The notes beneath the pieces are model-generated. The model did not search any database and was not told the origin of the DNA. It saw only the letters and a list, made by a program, of their open reading frames with translations. Shown one piece after another: positions 27,030 through 36,056 of a stretch of 64,000 nucleotides of DNA. The DNA is from Roseicyclus sp. (GTDB taxonomy: Bacteria; Pseudomonadota; Alphaproteobacteria; Rhodobacterales; Rhodobacteraceae). The translations under genes were made by a program, and so were the position numbers. Every line of letters starts with the position of its first letter. The first letter of the stretch is position 1. Location: positions 1 through 64,000 of the forward strand of contig JAGYLB010000071.1 in NCBI GenBank assembly GCA_018401055.1, read 5' to 3'.

Positions 27030-28124
27030 ATGCAGACCGAAAAAACCCTGATCCAGCTTCTGAGCCATCCGGCCCCCCGCAACGCACCCGCCCGCGCGGT
27101 TGAATTGGGGCAGTTGGGCTACATGCAATGGCTGGGCGCCCTGCCGCCCGCGGCGCCTTATGGCCGCGAAGCGGTGCGCGCGCTGGCACTGGCGCAATCC
27201 TTCGAGGTGGCAAGCCCCGCGGTGGCAGAGTTCTGCCGCCTCCTGCGCGTCTCGATCAGCGCGCCATTGGCCCCGCTCGACCTTTGCCCTGCCGCGCCCG
27301 CAACGACGCGGCGGAACCCGGATGCGGCGGTTGTCGCTCTGATGCGGCGCTTCCCACCCGAGCGCATCGTCTGCCTGACCGAAGAGACAGTGGAAACGCT
27401 CTACCTGCTTGGGGCAGAGGATCGCATCGTCGGCGTCTCGGGCTATGCTGTACGCCCGCCCCGCGTCAGGCGTGAAAAGCCGCGCGTCAGCGCCTTCACA
27501 TCGGCCGACCTGCCCAAGATCATCGCGCTGGAGCCCGATCTGGTGCTGACCTTCTCGGACCTGCAAGCCGAGATCGCGGCGGGGCTGATCCGGGCGGGCA
27601 TCACCGTGATGGCCTATAACCAGCGCGACATCTCGGGGATTCTGGCGATGATCCGCCATCTTGGCGCAACGGTGGGATTGGCGGAGCGCGCCGCGCAGCT
27701 GGCCGATCACTACCATCAGCGTCTGACCCGCATCGCCGCGCAGGCCGAGGCGCGAAAGGGCCCGCGCCTGGTGGTCTATTTCGAGGAATGGGATGATCCG
27801 ATGATCTCGGGACTGGCCTGGGTGTCGGAACTGGTGGGCATCGCAGGCGGGCTGGATGCCTTTCCAGAATTGTCGCGCGCACAGGCCGCGAAGGACCGGA
27901 TTGTGACGCCGGACGCCGTGCTGGCGCGCGCGCCCGACGTGATCCTGGCCTCGTGGTGCGGGAAAAAGGTGCGCCCCGAACGCATCGCGGCCCGTCCCGG
28001 ATGGGACGCAATCCCGGCGGTACGCGACGGGCGCATCACCGAGATCAAGTCGCCCCTGATTTTACAACCGGGGCCCGCCGCGCTGACCGACGGGCTGGAT
28101 GCCATCGTGGCGGCGCTGTCCTAG
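27030..28124 (+). CDS. BtuF-like cobalamin-binding protein with N-terminal extension
   Basis: A 364-residue ORF. From about residue 108 (PPERIVCLTEETVETLYLLG) it reads as the cobalamin-binding periplasmic receptor family, with SADLPKIIALEPDLVLTFSD and ending LILQPGPAALTDGLDAIVAA. The first ~100 residues (QLGYMQWLGALPPAAPYGRE, SPAVAEFCRLLRVSISAPL) are not part of that family. They may be a separate small protein joined by an indel or a true fusion. No signal peptide is visible, so a cytoplasmic role is possible. It lies under the cobalamin riboswitch, consistent with B12 uptake or salvage. Its stop shares CTAG with the opposing gene. Confidence 0.8.
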   Translation: MQTEKTLIQLLSHPAPRNAPARAVELGQLGYMQWLGALPPAAPYGREAVRALALAQSFEVASPAVAEFCRLLRVSISAPLAPLDLCPAAPATTRRNPDAAVVALMRRFPPERIVCLTEETVETLYLLGAEDRIVGVSGYAVRPPRVRREKPRVSAFTSADLPKIIALEPDLVLTFSDLQAEIAAGLIRAGITVMAYNQRDISGILAMIRHLGATVGLAERAAQLADHYHQRLTRIAAQAEARKGPRLVVYFEEWDDPMISGLAWVSELVGIAGGLDAFPELSRAQAAKDRIVTPDAVLARAPDVILASWCGKKVRPERIAARPGWDAIPAVRDGRITEIKSPLILQPGPAALTDGLDAIVAALS

Positions 28125-29441
28125 ACATAGCGACGAACCATGGCGGCGACATCGACCTTTGCGCCCAGACGCGTCGCCAGCAGGTAAAGCCCACCGATCT
28201 TGCGCTGCAAGAACAAGGTATCCGTGGGCGGGATGTGCCACAGCTCGCGCTCGCCGCCGATCTGTGCGCCACGACGGCGCATCTGGTCGGCGAAATCATT
28301 GCCCCGGAAGTCGAAGGACCCGGGGCCGCGCAGCAAGGCAAACCCCATCTCGGACATGTCTAGGATCGTCTCGCGGTGGGTGGCCGACAATCCCGGCTTG
28401 ATGAAGCCGATGCCTTCAAGTGCTGTCAGGACGCCCGGCTGATCGCGCTCGAGACCTGCACGCAAAAGATCGCGGTAAGCCTCTGACATAGATAGGAGAA
28501 ATCTCGCGGGTTGCACCGAAATCCAGCAGCACGATCTGCCCGGCGCCGGGCCGCCAGCGGTAATTGGCGAAATTCGGGTCGGTCTGCATCAGCCGGAACT
28601 CGAACAGTTCGCGCAGGCACAATTCGAGCAGCGCGGTCACGGCACGGTCGCGGATATCGGGCGGGGCATCGGCCAACCGTTCGATGGGCTCCGCAGGCTC
28701 GAAACTCATCGCCAAGGCCGAAGCGCGGGTGCGATCCGCGTCCAGACGGGGCACCACGAACCGGTCGTCCCCCGCCAGAAGCGTGCCGAAGCGCGCCAAG
28801 GCCGCGCCTTCGCGGGCATAATCGGCCTCCTCGTGCAATTGCGCGCGCGCCTCGGCCATGAGCGGGCGGATATCCAGCTCCGACGGCCAGAGGCCAGACC
28901 AGCGGATCAGCGCGGCGGCATTGTCGAGATCGCTGTCGATGGCATCCTTTACGCCGGGGTATTGCAGCTTGATGGCCAGCGCCTGCCCCTCGGGCGTCAG
29001 CGCGCGATGCACCTGCCCGATGGAGGCGGCGGCCAGAGGCCTTGTGTCGAAGCTGCGGAAAAGCTTTCGAAAATCAGCGCCATAGGCATCGGCAAGCACC
29101 TGTTTCAATTGCGCAGGCGGCATCACATGCGCCTCGGCGCGCAGGCGCGACAGGATCGCCTCCATCTCTGGGGGCAGCATGTCCCCCGCCTCCATCGACA
29201 AAAGCTGGCCCAGCTTCATCGCCGCACCCTGCATCTGCGACAGGCGGTCGGCCAGACGGGTGATGTTGCCGGGCGTCATCACCAGATCGGACAGGCGTGG
29301 GCGCTGACCTCGCAACAACGCCTGCGCGCCGCCCAGCGCCACGCCCCCTGCCAGCCCGGTGGCCAGCCCGCCCATGCGGCGCGCGCGGGCAAAGCGGCCC
29401 GAGGGCACAGGATAGGATCGAGGATCGGGAATATCGGCCAT
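28121..29441 (-). CDS. ABC1/UbiB-family atypical kinase (one frameshift)
   Basis: About 440 residues with one indel at about 28490. It shows the family Ala-rich motif KLGQLLSMEAGDMLPPEMEA, AAASIGQVHRA, an ATP lysine in AIKLQYPGV, and the metal-binding DFG in VLLDFGATREIS. Members are atypical kinases/ATPases; bacterial UbiB acts in ubiquinone synthesis, while this shorter form belongs to a paralogue group of unclear substrate. The C-terminal part (LQRKIGGLYLLATRLGAKVD) lies in the shifted frame. It ends in a CTAG shared with the BtuF-like gene's stop. Confidence 0.82.
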
Positions 29442-29462
29442 GCCGGGCGTGTCCTTGTCGCA

Positions 29463-30605
29463 TCACAGCATCACAGGTAGCGCCGTCGCCCCCGGCCTCA
29501 ATCCCCGCCAGTGTTCGGCGTCGACACCCAGCAGATCGCGGCGGCGGCGCGTGAAGCCGCCCGGGGGCGCATCGCCCGCCCGGCGACGCGGCGCGGGCTC
29601 TGCCGCACCATGGACCGCATAGCGCCCGCGCCCGCCCCGTTTTGCCGCATAAAGGGCGGCATCGGTATCGGCCAACACCCGGTCAAGGCCGGGGCGCTGA
29701 TCGTAATCGATGCTCGCCGCCAAGCCGATGGAGGCCGAGATACGGCACAGATGCCCCTCGAAAGGCACGGGTTCCTCGATTGCGGCAATCAGGCGGGCGG
29801 CGACAGCGGCCATTTCCTCCCGGTCGGGGCAGTCGCGCAGCAAGACCAGAAATTCATCCCCGCCCACACGACCCGCCACATCGGTGTGGCGCAACTGATG
29901 GCGCAAGATCGCCCCCACGCGCTCCAGCACCGCGTCGCCCGCGGCGTGGCCAAGCGTGTCGTTGACCTGCTTGAACAGGTCGAGGTCGATATGCAGCAGC
30001 CCGAAATCCTGCGCGGGATCATCAAGGCAGCGCGAAATCTCGGCGTCCATGGCGCGGCGGTTGGCCAGACCCGTCAGGGGATCGCTGAGCGCCTGCGCCT
30101 CGGCCTCGGCGCGGGCGGCCTCCAGCCTGCGGGACAGATGCCGCGACAGCGCCATGGTCGAGGTATTGGCCTCGTGCAGATACAGCAGCTCAACCGTCTG
30201 GTCACAGGGCGAGAAATCGTTGAGTGTAAGCCCGAATTCGGCGACAGCGCGGGCAAAGGACAGGCCGAGCGAGATGTCGAGGATCAGGCCCGTCCCCTCG
30301 GGCAAGGTGGTAAGCGCGCCGCGCAACGGCAGATCGGGCGCATCGCGCAGCGCAAGGCCGAGCCTGTGGCCCGCCAGCGCCATCAGCGCCTGCACCCCGT
30401 CAACCCGGGCAGGGCGACGAAATTCCAGAATGTGAAACAGCGGCAGGCCCGTCAGGTCGCCCCGCCGCGCCATCTTGGTCAGCGTTGGCCCGGCTTGCAC
30501 CACGCGCCCATCGGGGTCGGCCCAGACATGCATCGGCATCAAAACGTCGAGCGCGCCGCCCGACAGGCCGATGACCCGGCTGAGGCTGGGGGGAAGCCCT
30601 GTCAT
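29463..30605 (-). CDS. Diguanylate cyclase with H-NOX-associated N-terminal domain
   Basis: An intact 380-residue protein. The GGDEF domain begins DPLTGLANRRAMD; the active site is GGDEF at 248-252, and RHTD at 239-242 is a good inhibitory I-site, so it should make c-di-GMP with product feedback. The first ~150 residues (VLMPMHVWADPDGRVVQAGP and VAEFGLTLNDFSPCDQTVEL) resemble the HNOBA domain that pairs with H-NOX sensors, and a helical linker joins it to the cyclase. Its ATG overlaps the H-NOX stop by four bases, so H-NOX and cyclase are a sensor-effector pair. Confidence 0.87.
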   Translation of the reverse strand: MTGLPPSLSRVIGLSGGALDVLMPMHVWADPDGRVVQAGPTLTKMARRGDLTGLPLFHILEFRRPARVDGVQALMALAGHRLGLALRDAPDLPLRGALTTLPEGTGLILDISLGLSFARAVAEFGLTLNDFSPCDQTVELLYLHEANTSTMALSRHLSRRLEAARAEAEAQALSDPLTGLANRRAMDAEISRCLDDPAQDFGLLHIDLDLFKQVNDTLGHAAGDAVLERVGAILRHQLRHTDVAGRVGGDEFLVLLRDCPDREEMAAVAARLIAAIEEPVPFEGHLCRISASIGLAASIDYDQRPGLDRVLADTDAALYAAKRGGRGRYAVHGAAEPAPRRRAGDAPPGGFTRRRRDLLGVDAEHWRGLRPGATALPVML

Positions 30606-31189
30606 GACGCCACCCGTCCCAGATCGAAACTGCGCCCTTCGGAAAACGCGGTATCAAGCAGTTGGACATGCAGGGATTCCACCCCCCGTTCGATCCCATC
30701 GAGCCGGAGGAACGCCAGCGCGCCATAGTCATCGGCCATGGCGCGCAGGCAGCCCATCAAGATCGGCGCGATACCCGGCAGGGACCAACGCGCGCGGATG
30801 CGGAAACTTGCGGGGTCGATCTGGTCCAGCTCGATCTGCGGCATGTCGAGGTCCGGCACAGCCAGACGGCCACGATCCCCAAGTTCTTCCAAAGAATGGA
30901 GAAAATCGAGAAAGCTGGCACCTGAAAAGCGCATCAGCCGACGCAGGGGTTCCAGATGGCTGTCGGTGACCAGCCATGTCCCCAGATCTTCCAGCAAAAC
31001 ATTGGGGTGCTTGTGCAACACATGGCAGGCCGCCCCGAAACAGGCCAGCGTCATCTCGTCGGGATACTCCAGCATCGCCTCGAAATCGGCAAAGGGCAGG
31101 CCCGCCTGACTGCGCACCTCGGCCCAGACATCCGGGCCATATGTCGCCACCAAGAACCCCTGCAGGGCGCGGTTCACCATGCCGTGCAT
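30602..31189 (-). CDS. H-NOX-like sensor lacking the expected proximal histidine
   Basis: A 195-residue protein starting MHGMVNRALQGFLVATYGPD, as H-NOX proteins do, with LLEDLGTWLVTDSHLEPLRR in the middle. Known H-NOX proteins have a heme-ligating His in the segment F-L-x-x-L-D-x-x-H. Here that segment reads FLHSLEELGDRGRLAVPDL, with Gly104 (codon GGG) where the His is expected. The Y-x-S-x-R heme-propionate motif is also not seen (FRIRAR at the matching place). The frame is clean, so this is not an indel. It may bind heme differently, bind another ligand, or be heme-free. It is coupled to the cyclase gene. Confidence 0.83.
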   Translation of the reverse strand: MHGMVNRALQGFLVATYGPDVWAEVRSQAGLPFADFEAMLEYPDEMTLACFGAACHVLHKHPNVLLEDLGTWLVTDSHLEPLRRLMRFSGASFLDFLHSLEELGDRGRLAVPDLDMPQIELDQIDPASFRIRARWSLPGIAPILMGCLRAMADDYGALAFLRLDGIERGVESLHVQLLDTAFSEGRSFDLGRVAS

Positions 31190-31318
31190 GTCACCAACCT
31201 CATCGCTACACGCGGGAGCAAAAACGCCACCCGCAGGGCCAGAGATACCGGCGCAAGCGTAAACGAAGCCTTTCGCAACAGGGGCGATATCAAGGCATTT
31301 GCAGGGCCCGGGGCGGTC

Positions 31319-32887
31319 TCAGAAATCGGTCGGCGCGCCACCCTCGCGTTTGCGACGCGCGACGAAATCGGTGAGTTCGTCGCGCAGGCCTGCATCCATC
31401 GGCGGCGGCTCGAACTCGGCAATGATGCGCTTGTAGATGCCGTGCGCGCGCTCGGTGGTCCCGACGCTGCCCGCCAGCTGCCACGCCTCGTAATTGCGCC
31501 AATCCGACAGGAAGGGGCCGTAAAACGCATCCTGGTAGCGGTCTTGAGTATGCTGGCAGCCAAAGAAATGCCCGCCCGCGCCCACTTCGGCGATGGTGTC
31601 GATGGCCAGATCGACCTCGGCGGTGCCAAGGATCTGGGGCTCGAAATAGCGCTGGAACTGCTGCAAGACCTCGCAATCCATCACGAATTTCTCAGGGGAC
31701 GCGATCAGCCCCCCCTCCAGCCAGCCGGCCGCGTGATAGACCATGTTGGTGCCAGATTGCACGGCCGCCCAGAGCGAATTCATCGTCTCCCACATCGCCT
31801 GCGCGTCGGGCACATTGGCGGCACAGACGCCCGAGGACCGCAAAGGCAGGCCGTAGAACCGCGCCATCTGGCCCGTCATCTGGGTCGCGCGGATGTATTC
31901 GGGCGTGCCAAAGGCGGGCGCGCCCGATTTCATGTCGACGTTGGAGGTGAAGGTGCCGATGGCCACCGGGCAACCCGGCGCGATCCATTGCAGCAGTGCG
32001 ATGGCCGCAAGCGCTTCGGCGATCGACAGCATGACGGCACCCGACAGAGTGACCGGCGCCATGGCACCTGCCAGGGTGAAGGGCGTGACGACCACGGGCT
32101 GGCCGCGCCGCGCCAGCCGCATCGCGCCGTCAAGCATCGGCCAGTCGTGTTTGAGCGGGCTGACCGAGTTGATGTTGGTATACATGCGCGGCGTCGCGTC
32201 GAATTCGGCATGGCTGAGGCCGCCCGCGATGCGCACCATCTCCATCACGTCCTCGACCCGTTCGGGGCCGAGCGAATAGGCGTGCACCACTTTGTCGGTC
32301 AGCGTGAGCTTTTCATACAGGCAATCAAGGTGCCGCACGCCGGCATGCACGTCGATGGGCTCAACGGGATAGCCGCCCGCGAAATGCATGCAGTTGAAAT
32401 ACTGGGTGAGCTTGATGAACTCGCGGTAGGTTTCCATGTCGCCGGGGCGCTTGCCGCGCACCAGGTCCCAGGCGTTGGGCGGCGAGGAGACGTTGCCAAA
32501 GACGATATGCCCGTCGCCGATGGTGATTTTGCGCGCCGGATTGCGCGGGGTCAGCGTGAAGGAGGGCGGCGCCTTGGCCACCATCTCCTCGACGAAATGG
32601 CGGTCGAACCGCGCGGTCTGCCCGTCGATCTTGCAACCTGCGTCGCGCAGGTGGCGCAGCGCCTCGTCGTTGAGGAACTCGATCCCGATCTCGGACAGCA
32701 CCCGCATCGCGCCGTCATGGATGGCCTGCACACCCTCGGGCGGCAGGGGCTCGGTGGGGCGGTCGGTGTTGAGCGGCACGCGCCATGGCATCTGGTCGAT
32801 GACCTCGTGACCGGCGCGGGCGGAATGGCCCGCCCGTCCACCGCGTGCGGCGGCGGCGGGGGCGGTGAGGTCGGCAGCGTCGGTCAT
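31319..32887 (-). CDS. MttB-family methyltransferase-like protein, second copy
   Basis: An intact protein of about 522 residues starting at ATG 32887 (MTDAADLTAPAAAARGGRAG). The body reads PPEGVQAIHDGAMRVLSEIG, VVVTPFTLAGAMAPVTLSGA and TGQMARFYGLPLRSSGVCAA, all MttB-superfamily, with no in-frame TAG. It is about as long as the first copy but diverged from it, so a different quaternary amine is likely. It lies upstream of the H-NOX/cyclase pair on the same strand with a 129-base gap. No corrinoid protein is adjacent. Confidence 0.87.
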   Translation of the reverse strand: MTDAADLTAPAAAARGGRAGHSARAGHEVIDQMPWRVPLNTDRPTEPLPPEGVQAIHDGAMRVLSEIGIEFLNDEALRHLRDAGCKIDGQTARFDRHFVEEMVAKAPPSFTLTPRNPARKITIGDGHIVFGNVSSPPNAWDLVRGKRPGDMETYREFIKLTQYFNCMHFAGGYPVEPIDVHAGVRHLDCLYEKLTLTDKVVHAYSLGPERVEDVMEMVRIAGGLSHAEFDATPRMYTNINSVSPLKHDWPMLDGAMRLARRGQPVVVTPFTLAGAMAPVTLSGAVMLSIAEALAAIALLQWIAPGCPVAIGTFTSNVDMKSGAPAFGTPEYIRATQMTGQMARFYGLPLRSSGVCAANVPDAQAMWETMNSLWAAVQSGTNMVYHAAGWLEGGLIASPEKFVMDCEVLQQFQRYFEPQILGTAEVDLAIDTIAEVGAGGHFFGCQHTQDRYQDAFYGPFLSDWRNYEAWQLAGSVGTTERAHGIYKRIIAEFEPPPMDAGLRDELTDFVARRKREGGAPTDF

Positions 32888-33023
32888 CGGATGGGCCTTG
32901 TGCGGGGCGGCGCCGGGCAGAGCCGGTGCGCGCGGGTCGGGGTTCAACCTCCCCCATCCCCGAGGTTCGGATTGCCCGTCTCCGACGCGAAAGGTCGCAT
33001 TTCTGCGTCCCGTCCCGCCCCGG

Positions 33024-33731
33024 TCAGGCGCGCGCGGCCAGCCACCCGGGCAAGGCCCCGATATCGGGCAGGACGGCATCGGCAAGCGGCGCCAGATCAT
33101 CATGACCCGCCATTCCGGTCAGCACCGCGACCGTGACCATGCCGGCCGCGCGGCCTGCAACAAGATCGTGATGACTGTCGCCGATCATCACGCAAGTCGC
33201 CGGATCAAGGTCGAAAGTCATTGCAAAGGCCGTGCACATGCCCGGGCCGGGCTTGGCGCCATGACCCGAATCATATCCGGCAATATAGTCGAATTTGTCA
33301 ATTATTTCAGCGACTTCAAGGTGCCGCCGCGCTGAGGATTCGGCATCGTTCGTGGCCACCCCTAGGCGCAGACCGGCGTCGCGGAAACTGCCCAAAAGAG
33401 GGGCGAGGGGCGTGGCGGGAACCATCCTTGCGCTGGCGGCAGAGCGTACCAGATAGGTCTCGATCTCGGCTGTCGGCCAGTCGGGAAGCGCTGGGGAAAG
33501 CACCATGGCCTGTTCCTTGACGGTGCCCGCAATCGACAGGGCACCGGGGTAGAAGGCTTTGTTTTGATAGTCATATTCCAGACATTCGGCGATCAGGTCG
33601 CGATGCCCCGGATCGCCCTTCGACAAGGTGTCGATCAGGTCCAGAACCCAGGCCGACCAGCTTTGGTGGAAATCGAAAAGGGTGCCATCCTTGTCGAACA
33701 GCAGGCCCGTGGTCTGTAAGGGCAATTTCAC
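33024..33731 (-). CDS. HAD-superfamily hydrolase (phosphoglycolate phosphatase-like)
   Basis: An intact 235-residue protein. Motif I is LLFDKDGTLFD (nucleophile Asp), the central LGVATNDAE is motif II, and VMIGDSHHDLVAGRAAGM is motif IV, giving a complete active site for phosphate-ester hydrolysis. It is upstream of the second MttB-like gene on the same strand, 136 bases apart, and divergent from the MarR gene. The substrate cannot be told from sequence. Confidence 0.85.
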   Translation of the reverse strand: MKLPLQTTGLLFDKDGTLFDFHQSWSAWVLDLIDTLSKGDPGHRDLIAECLEYDYQNKAFYPGALSIAGTVKEQAMVLSPALPDWPTAEIETYLVRSAASARMVPATPLAPLLGSFRDAGLRLGVATNDAESSARRHLEVAEIIDKFDYIAGYDSGHGAKPGPGMCTAFAMTFDLDPATCVMIGDSHHDLVAGRAAGMVTVAVLTGMAGHDDLAPLADAVLPDIGALPGWLAARA

Positions 33732-33820
33732 AACTCCAGGTTGCTGAGATCAGGAAAGTTTCGCCTGCCATTCATAACGCGTGACAGGATGCGCGCGAGG
33801 CTCTATAGCCCAATGCCAGC

Positions 33821-34262
33821 ATGGACGGCACCGGTAAAAAATACAGCCTGCAAGACAGTGTGGGCCATCAGATCACCCGCACAGCCCGGATTCTGGAGCG
33901 GCGGGTAGAAGACGATCTGCGCCGCTTCGGCCTGACGCGTGTGGGTTGGTGCGTGCTGGTCGCGGTGGCCGAGGAAGGCAAGAAGAACCCCTCCGACATC
34001 GCCAACTTCGTCGGCATTGACCGGACCGCCACGTCGCGCGCGCTTCGGCAGCTGGAAACCGACGGTCTGATCATGCGCGAGATGGGCCGCGACGACCGGC
34101 GCACCACCGAGGTGCGCCTGACCGAATTGGGCCAGAGCCAATTCGAGGCCGCCCTGCCCTTCTGCCGCGCGGCTTCGGTCTATTTCCATCACAAGCTGAC
34201 ACATGCGGAGCTGGAGACGCTCAAGGCGCTGCTTGCTGCTGGCGGCGGACGAGCTGCCCTGA
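33821..34262 (+). CDS. MarR-family transcriptional regulator (frameshift near end)
   Basis: About 146 residues, starting MDGTGKKYSLQDSVGHQITR. The winged helix reads NPSDIANFVGIDRTATSRAL, followed by GLIMREMGRDDRRTTEVRLT, a standard MarR wing. An indel near 34238 turns the natural end LAADELP plus TGA (34260-34262) into a longer nonsense tail. Divergent from the HAD gene, which it may control. Ligand unknown. Confidence 0.82.
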
Positions 34263-34278
34263 TTGCGGCGCGAGCCGA

Positions 34279-34557
34279 TCAGGTCCAGTGCGGAAGATCT
34301 CCACCGGGCAGGGCTGCGCGGATCTGCATGACCTCCTCGGGTCGCCATCCAAGCGCCGTGGCGCAATCTATGACCCAAGCGTCATCCATCATTAGGAAAT
34401 CCATCACTGCTGCCAGGAAAACGGGTTCGGCGGCGCGGTGACGCAAGTCGCCCTCGGTGGTCCCTGTTGCGCCCAGAAAGACCGGCAAAAGGCTTTCCTG
34501 AGACGCGATCCAGCCCAGCACGCCCAGTGCGCGGGTTTCCGCCAAATCTTCATTCAT
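34279..34557 (-). CDS. DUF3572 protein
   Basis: A 92-residue protein starting MNEDLAETRALGVLGWIASQ and ending IRAALPGGDLPHWT, matching DUF3572. No signal peptide or membrane segment. DUF3572 genes commonly sit beside pleD in alphaproteobacteria, as here. Function unknown. I chose ATG 34557 over an upstream in-frame start because of the family N-terminus. Confidence 0.75.
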   Translation of the reverse strand: MNEDLAETRALGVLGWIASQESLLPVFLGATGTTEGDLRHRAAEPVFLAAVMDFLMMDDAWVIDCATALGWRPEEVMQIRAALPGGDLPHWT

Positions 34558-34589
34558 CCCCAAGAACCACCCGCATACTAAAGACTTTG

Positions 34590-34597
34590 TTAACCAT
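34590..34597 (+). promoter_or_regulatory. CtrA-type half-site
   Basis: TTAACCAT in the 117-base gap between divergent DUF3572 and pleD matches the CtrA half-site described in Rhodobacteraceae. A single 8-mer is weak evidence. Confidence 0.35.
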
Positions 34598-34673
34598 TCA
34601 AGGCCACAACCGTTTACAGTCTGTGGCACCCGGTGTCGACAACGGACAGACGAGTAGCTGGCAAGAGGCGCGC

Positions 34674-36056
34674 ATGACAGGGCGAATACTGGTTGTCGAT
34701 GATGTGGCGACGAACCGCATCGTCATGAAGGTCAAGCTGGCAGCCGCCTGCTACGCCGTCGACCAGGCCGATTGCGGCACGGCCGCCCTGATCGCCGCCC
34801 GGACCAATCCCCCCGACCTGATCTTGCTTGACGTGGTCATGCCCGACATGTCGGGCCTCGAAGTGTGCCGCATGCTCAAGGCCGATCGCGGCACCGCCGA
34901 CATCCCGGTGATCTTGATCACCGCTTTGGCAGACCGTGAGTCGAAGATGGCCGGGCTGGAAGCGGGCGCCGATGATTTCCTGACCAAACCGGTGGACGAG
35001 GTGACGCTTCTGGCGCGGGTACGCTCGCTATTGCGTGCGCGGGACACTGCGCGCGAGCTCAAGCAGCGGGGCGACCCTGCGCTTGGATTTGCCGAGGCCG
35101 CCGCCGGGTTCAGCGCAAAGGAAAAACCGGGCCGGATCGTCCTGATCGCGCCGGGCCCCAAGGGTGCGGTGCTGTGGAAGACCGCGCTCGATGACAGGGT
35201 GGGCGGCGAGGTGTCGATCTTGCCGCGCGATGCAGCCCTCAGTTCCTTCGGCGCAGATGACGTAGAGGCACCCGATGTCTTCGTCATCGCCGCCGACCTC
35301 AGCCATCGCAACGAGGGGCTTCGCCTGCTGTCGGACCTGCGCTCGCGCCCCGCCACGCGCCATGCGGCGACAGTGATGATCTTGCCCGGCGGCGACAGTG
35401 AACGCGCCGCCATCGCGCTGGATCTGGGGGCGCATGACATCTTGTACGACCCGTTCGATGCGCAGGAACTGGCCATCCGCATCCGCGCCCAGCTTGGTCA
35501 CAAGCGGCAGGCCGACCGGCTGCGCGCCTCGCTTCAGGCGGGGCTGGAAATGGCGGTGACCGACAGCCTGACGGGGCTGCACAACCGCCGCTACGGCCTG
35601 TTCGAGCTTGACCGGATGCTGACGCGCCCCGGGCAGCGGGTCGGCGTCATGCTGCTCGACATCGACCATTTCAAGCAGGTGAACGACACCCATGGTCATT
35701 CGGTCGGCGACACGGTGCTGAACCTCGTGGCGCGGCGGCTGCGCGCACAACTACGTGGCGGCGACCTGCTAGCCCGCATCGGCGGCGAGGAATTCCTGGT
35801 GGCCCTGCCCGATTGCGACCGCGCCACGGCGCTTGACTGCGCCGAACGGTTGCGCGCCGCGGTCGCGGATCAGGGCTTTGCCATCGGCGGGGGTGTCCCG
35901 CCGCTGTCGGTCACGCTCAGCGTAGGCATCGCGCTGGCAGGCGCTGAAACGGATGAAACGGCCCAAAGCCTGATCGACCGGGCCGATGCCGCGCTCTACG
36001 GGGCCAAGGCCCATGGCCGCGATCAGGTCACGCTCTCGACCCTGCCTGCCGCCTAG
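34674..36056 (+). CDS. pleD: PleD-like response regulator diguanylate cyclase
   Basis: An intact 460-residue protein: receiver domain 1 (residues 4-120) with phospho-acceptor Asp53 in LILLDVVMPDMSG, a second receiver-like domain (about 152-275) that lacks a clear phospho-acceptor, and a GGDEF domain with active-site GGEEF at 370-374. RGGD five residues earlier is an I-site, so feedback inhibition by c-di-GMP is expected. This domain order is that of PleD. The ATG at 34674 follows AAGAGG. It converges with the Spy-like gene (4-base overlap of ends). Confidence 0.9.
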   Translation: MTGRILVVDDVATNRIVMKVKLAAACYAVDQADCGTAALIAARTNPPDLILLDVVMPDMSGLEVCRMLKADRGTADIPVILITALADRESKMAGLEAGADDFLTKPVDEVTLLARVRSLLRARDTARELKQRGDPALGFAEAAAGFSAKEKPGRIVLIAPGPKGAVLWKTALDDRVGGEVSILPRDAALSSFGADDVEAPDVFVIAADLSHRNEGLRLLSDLRSRPATRHAATVMILPGGDSERAAIALDLGAHDILYDPFDAQELAIRIRAQLGHKRQADRLRASLQAGLEMAVTDSLTGLHNRRYGLFELDRMLTRPGQRVGVMLLDIDHFKQVNDTHGHSVGDTVLNLVARRLRAQLRGGDLLARIGGEEFLVALPDCDRATALDCAERLRAAVADQGFAIGGGVPPLSVTLSVGIALAGAETDETAQSLIDRADAALYGAKAHGRDQVTLSTLPAA

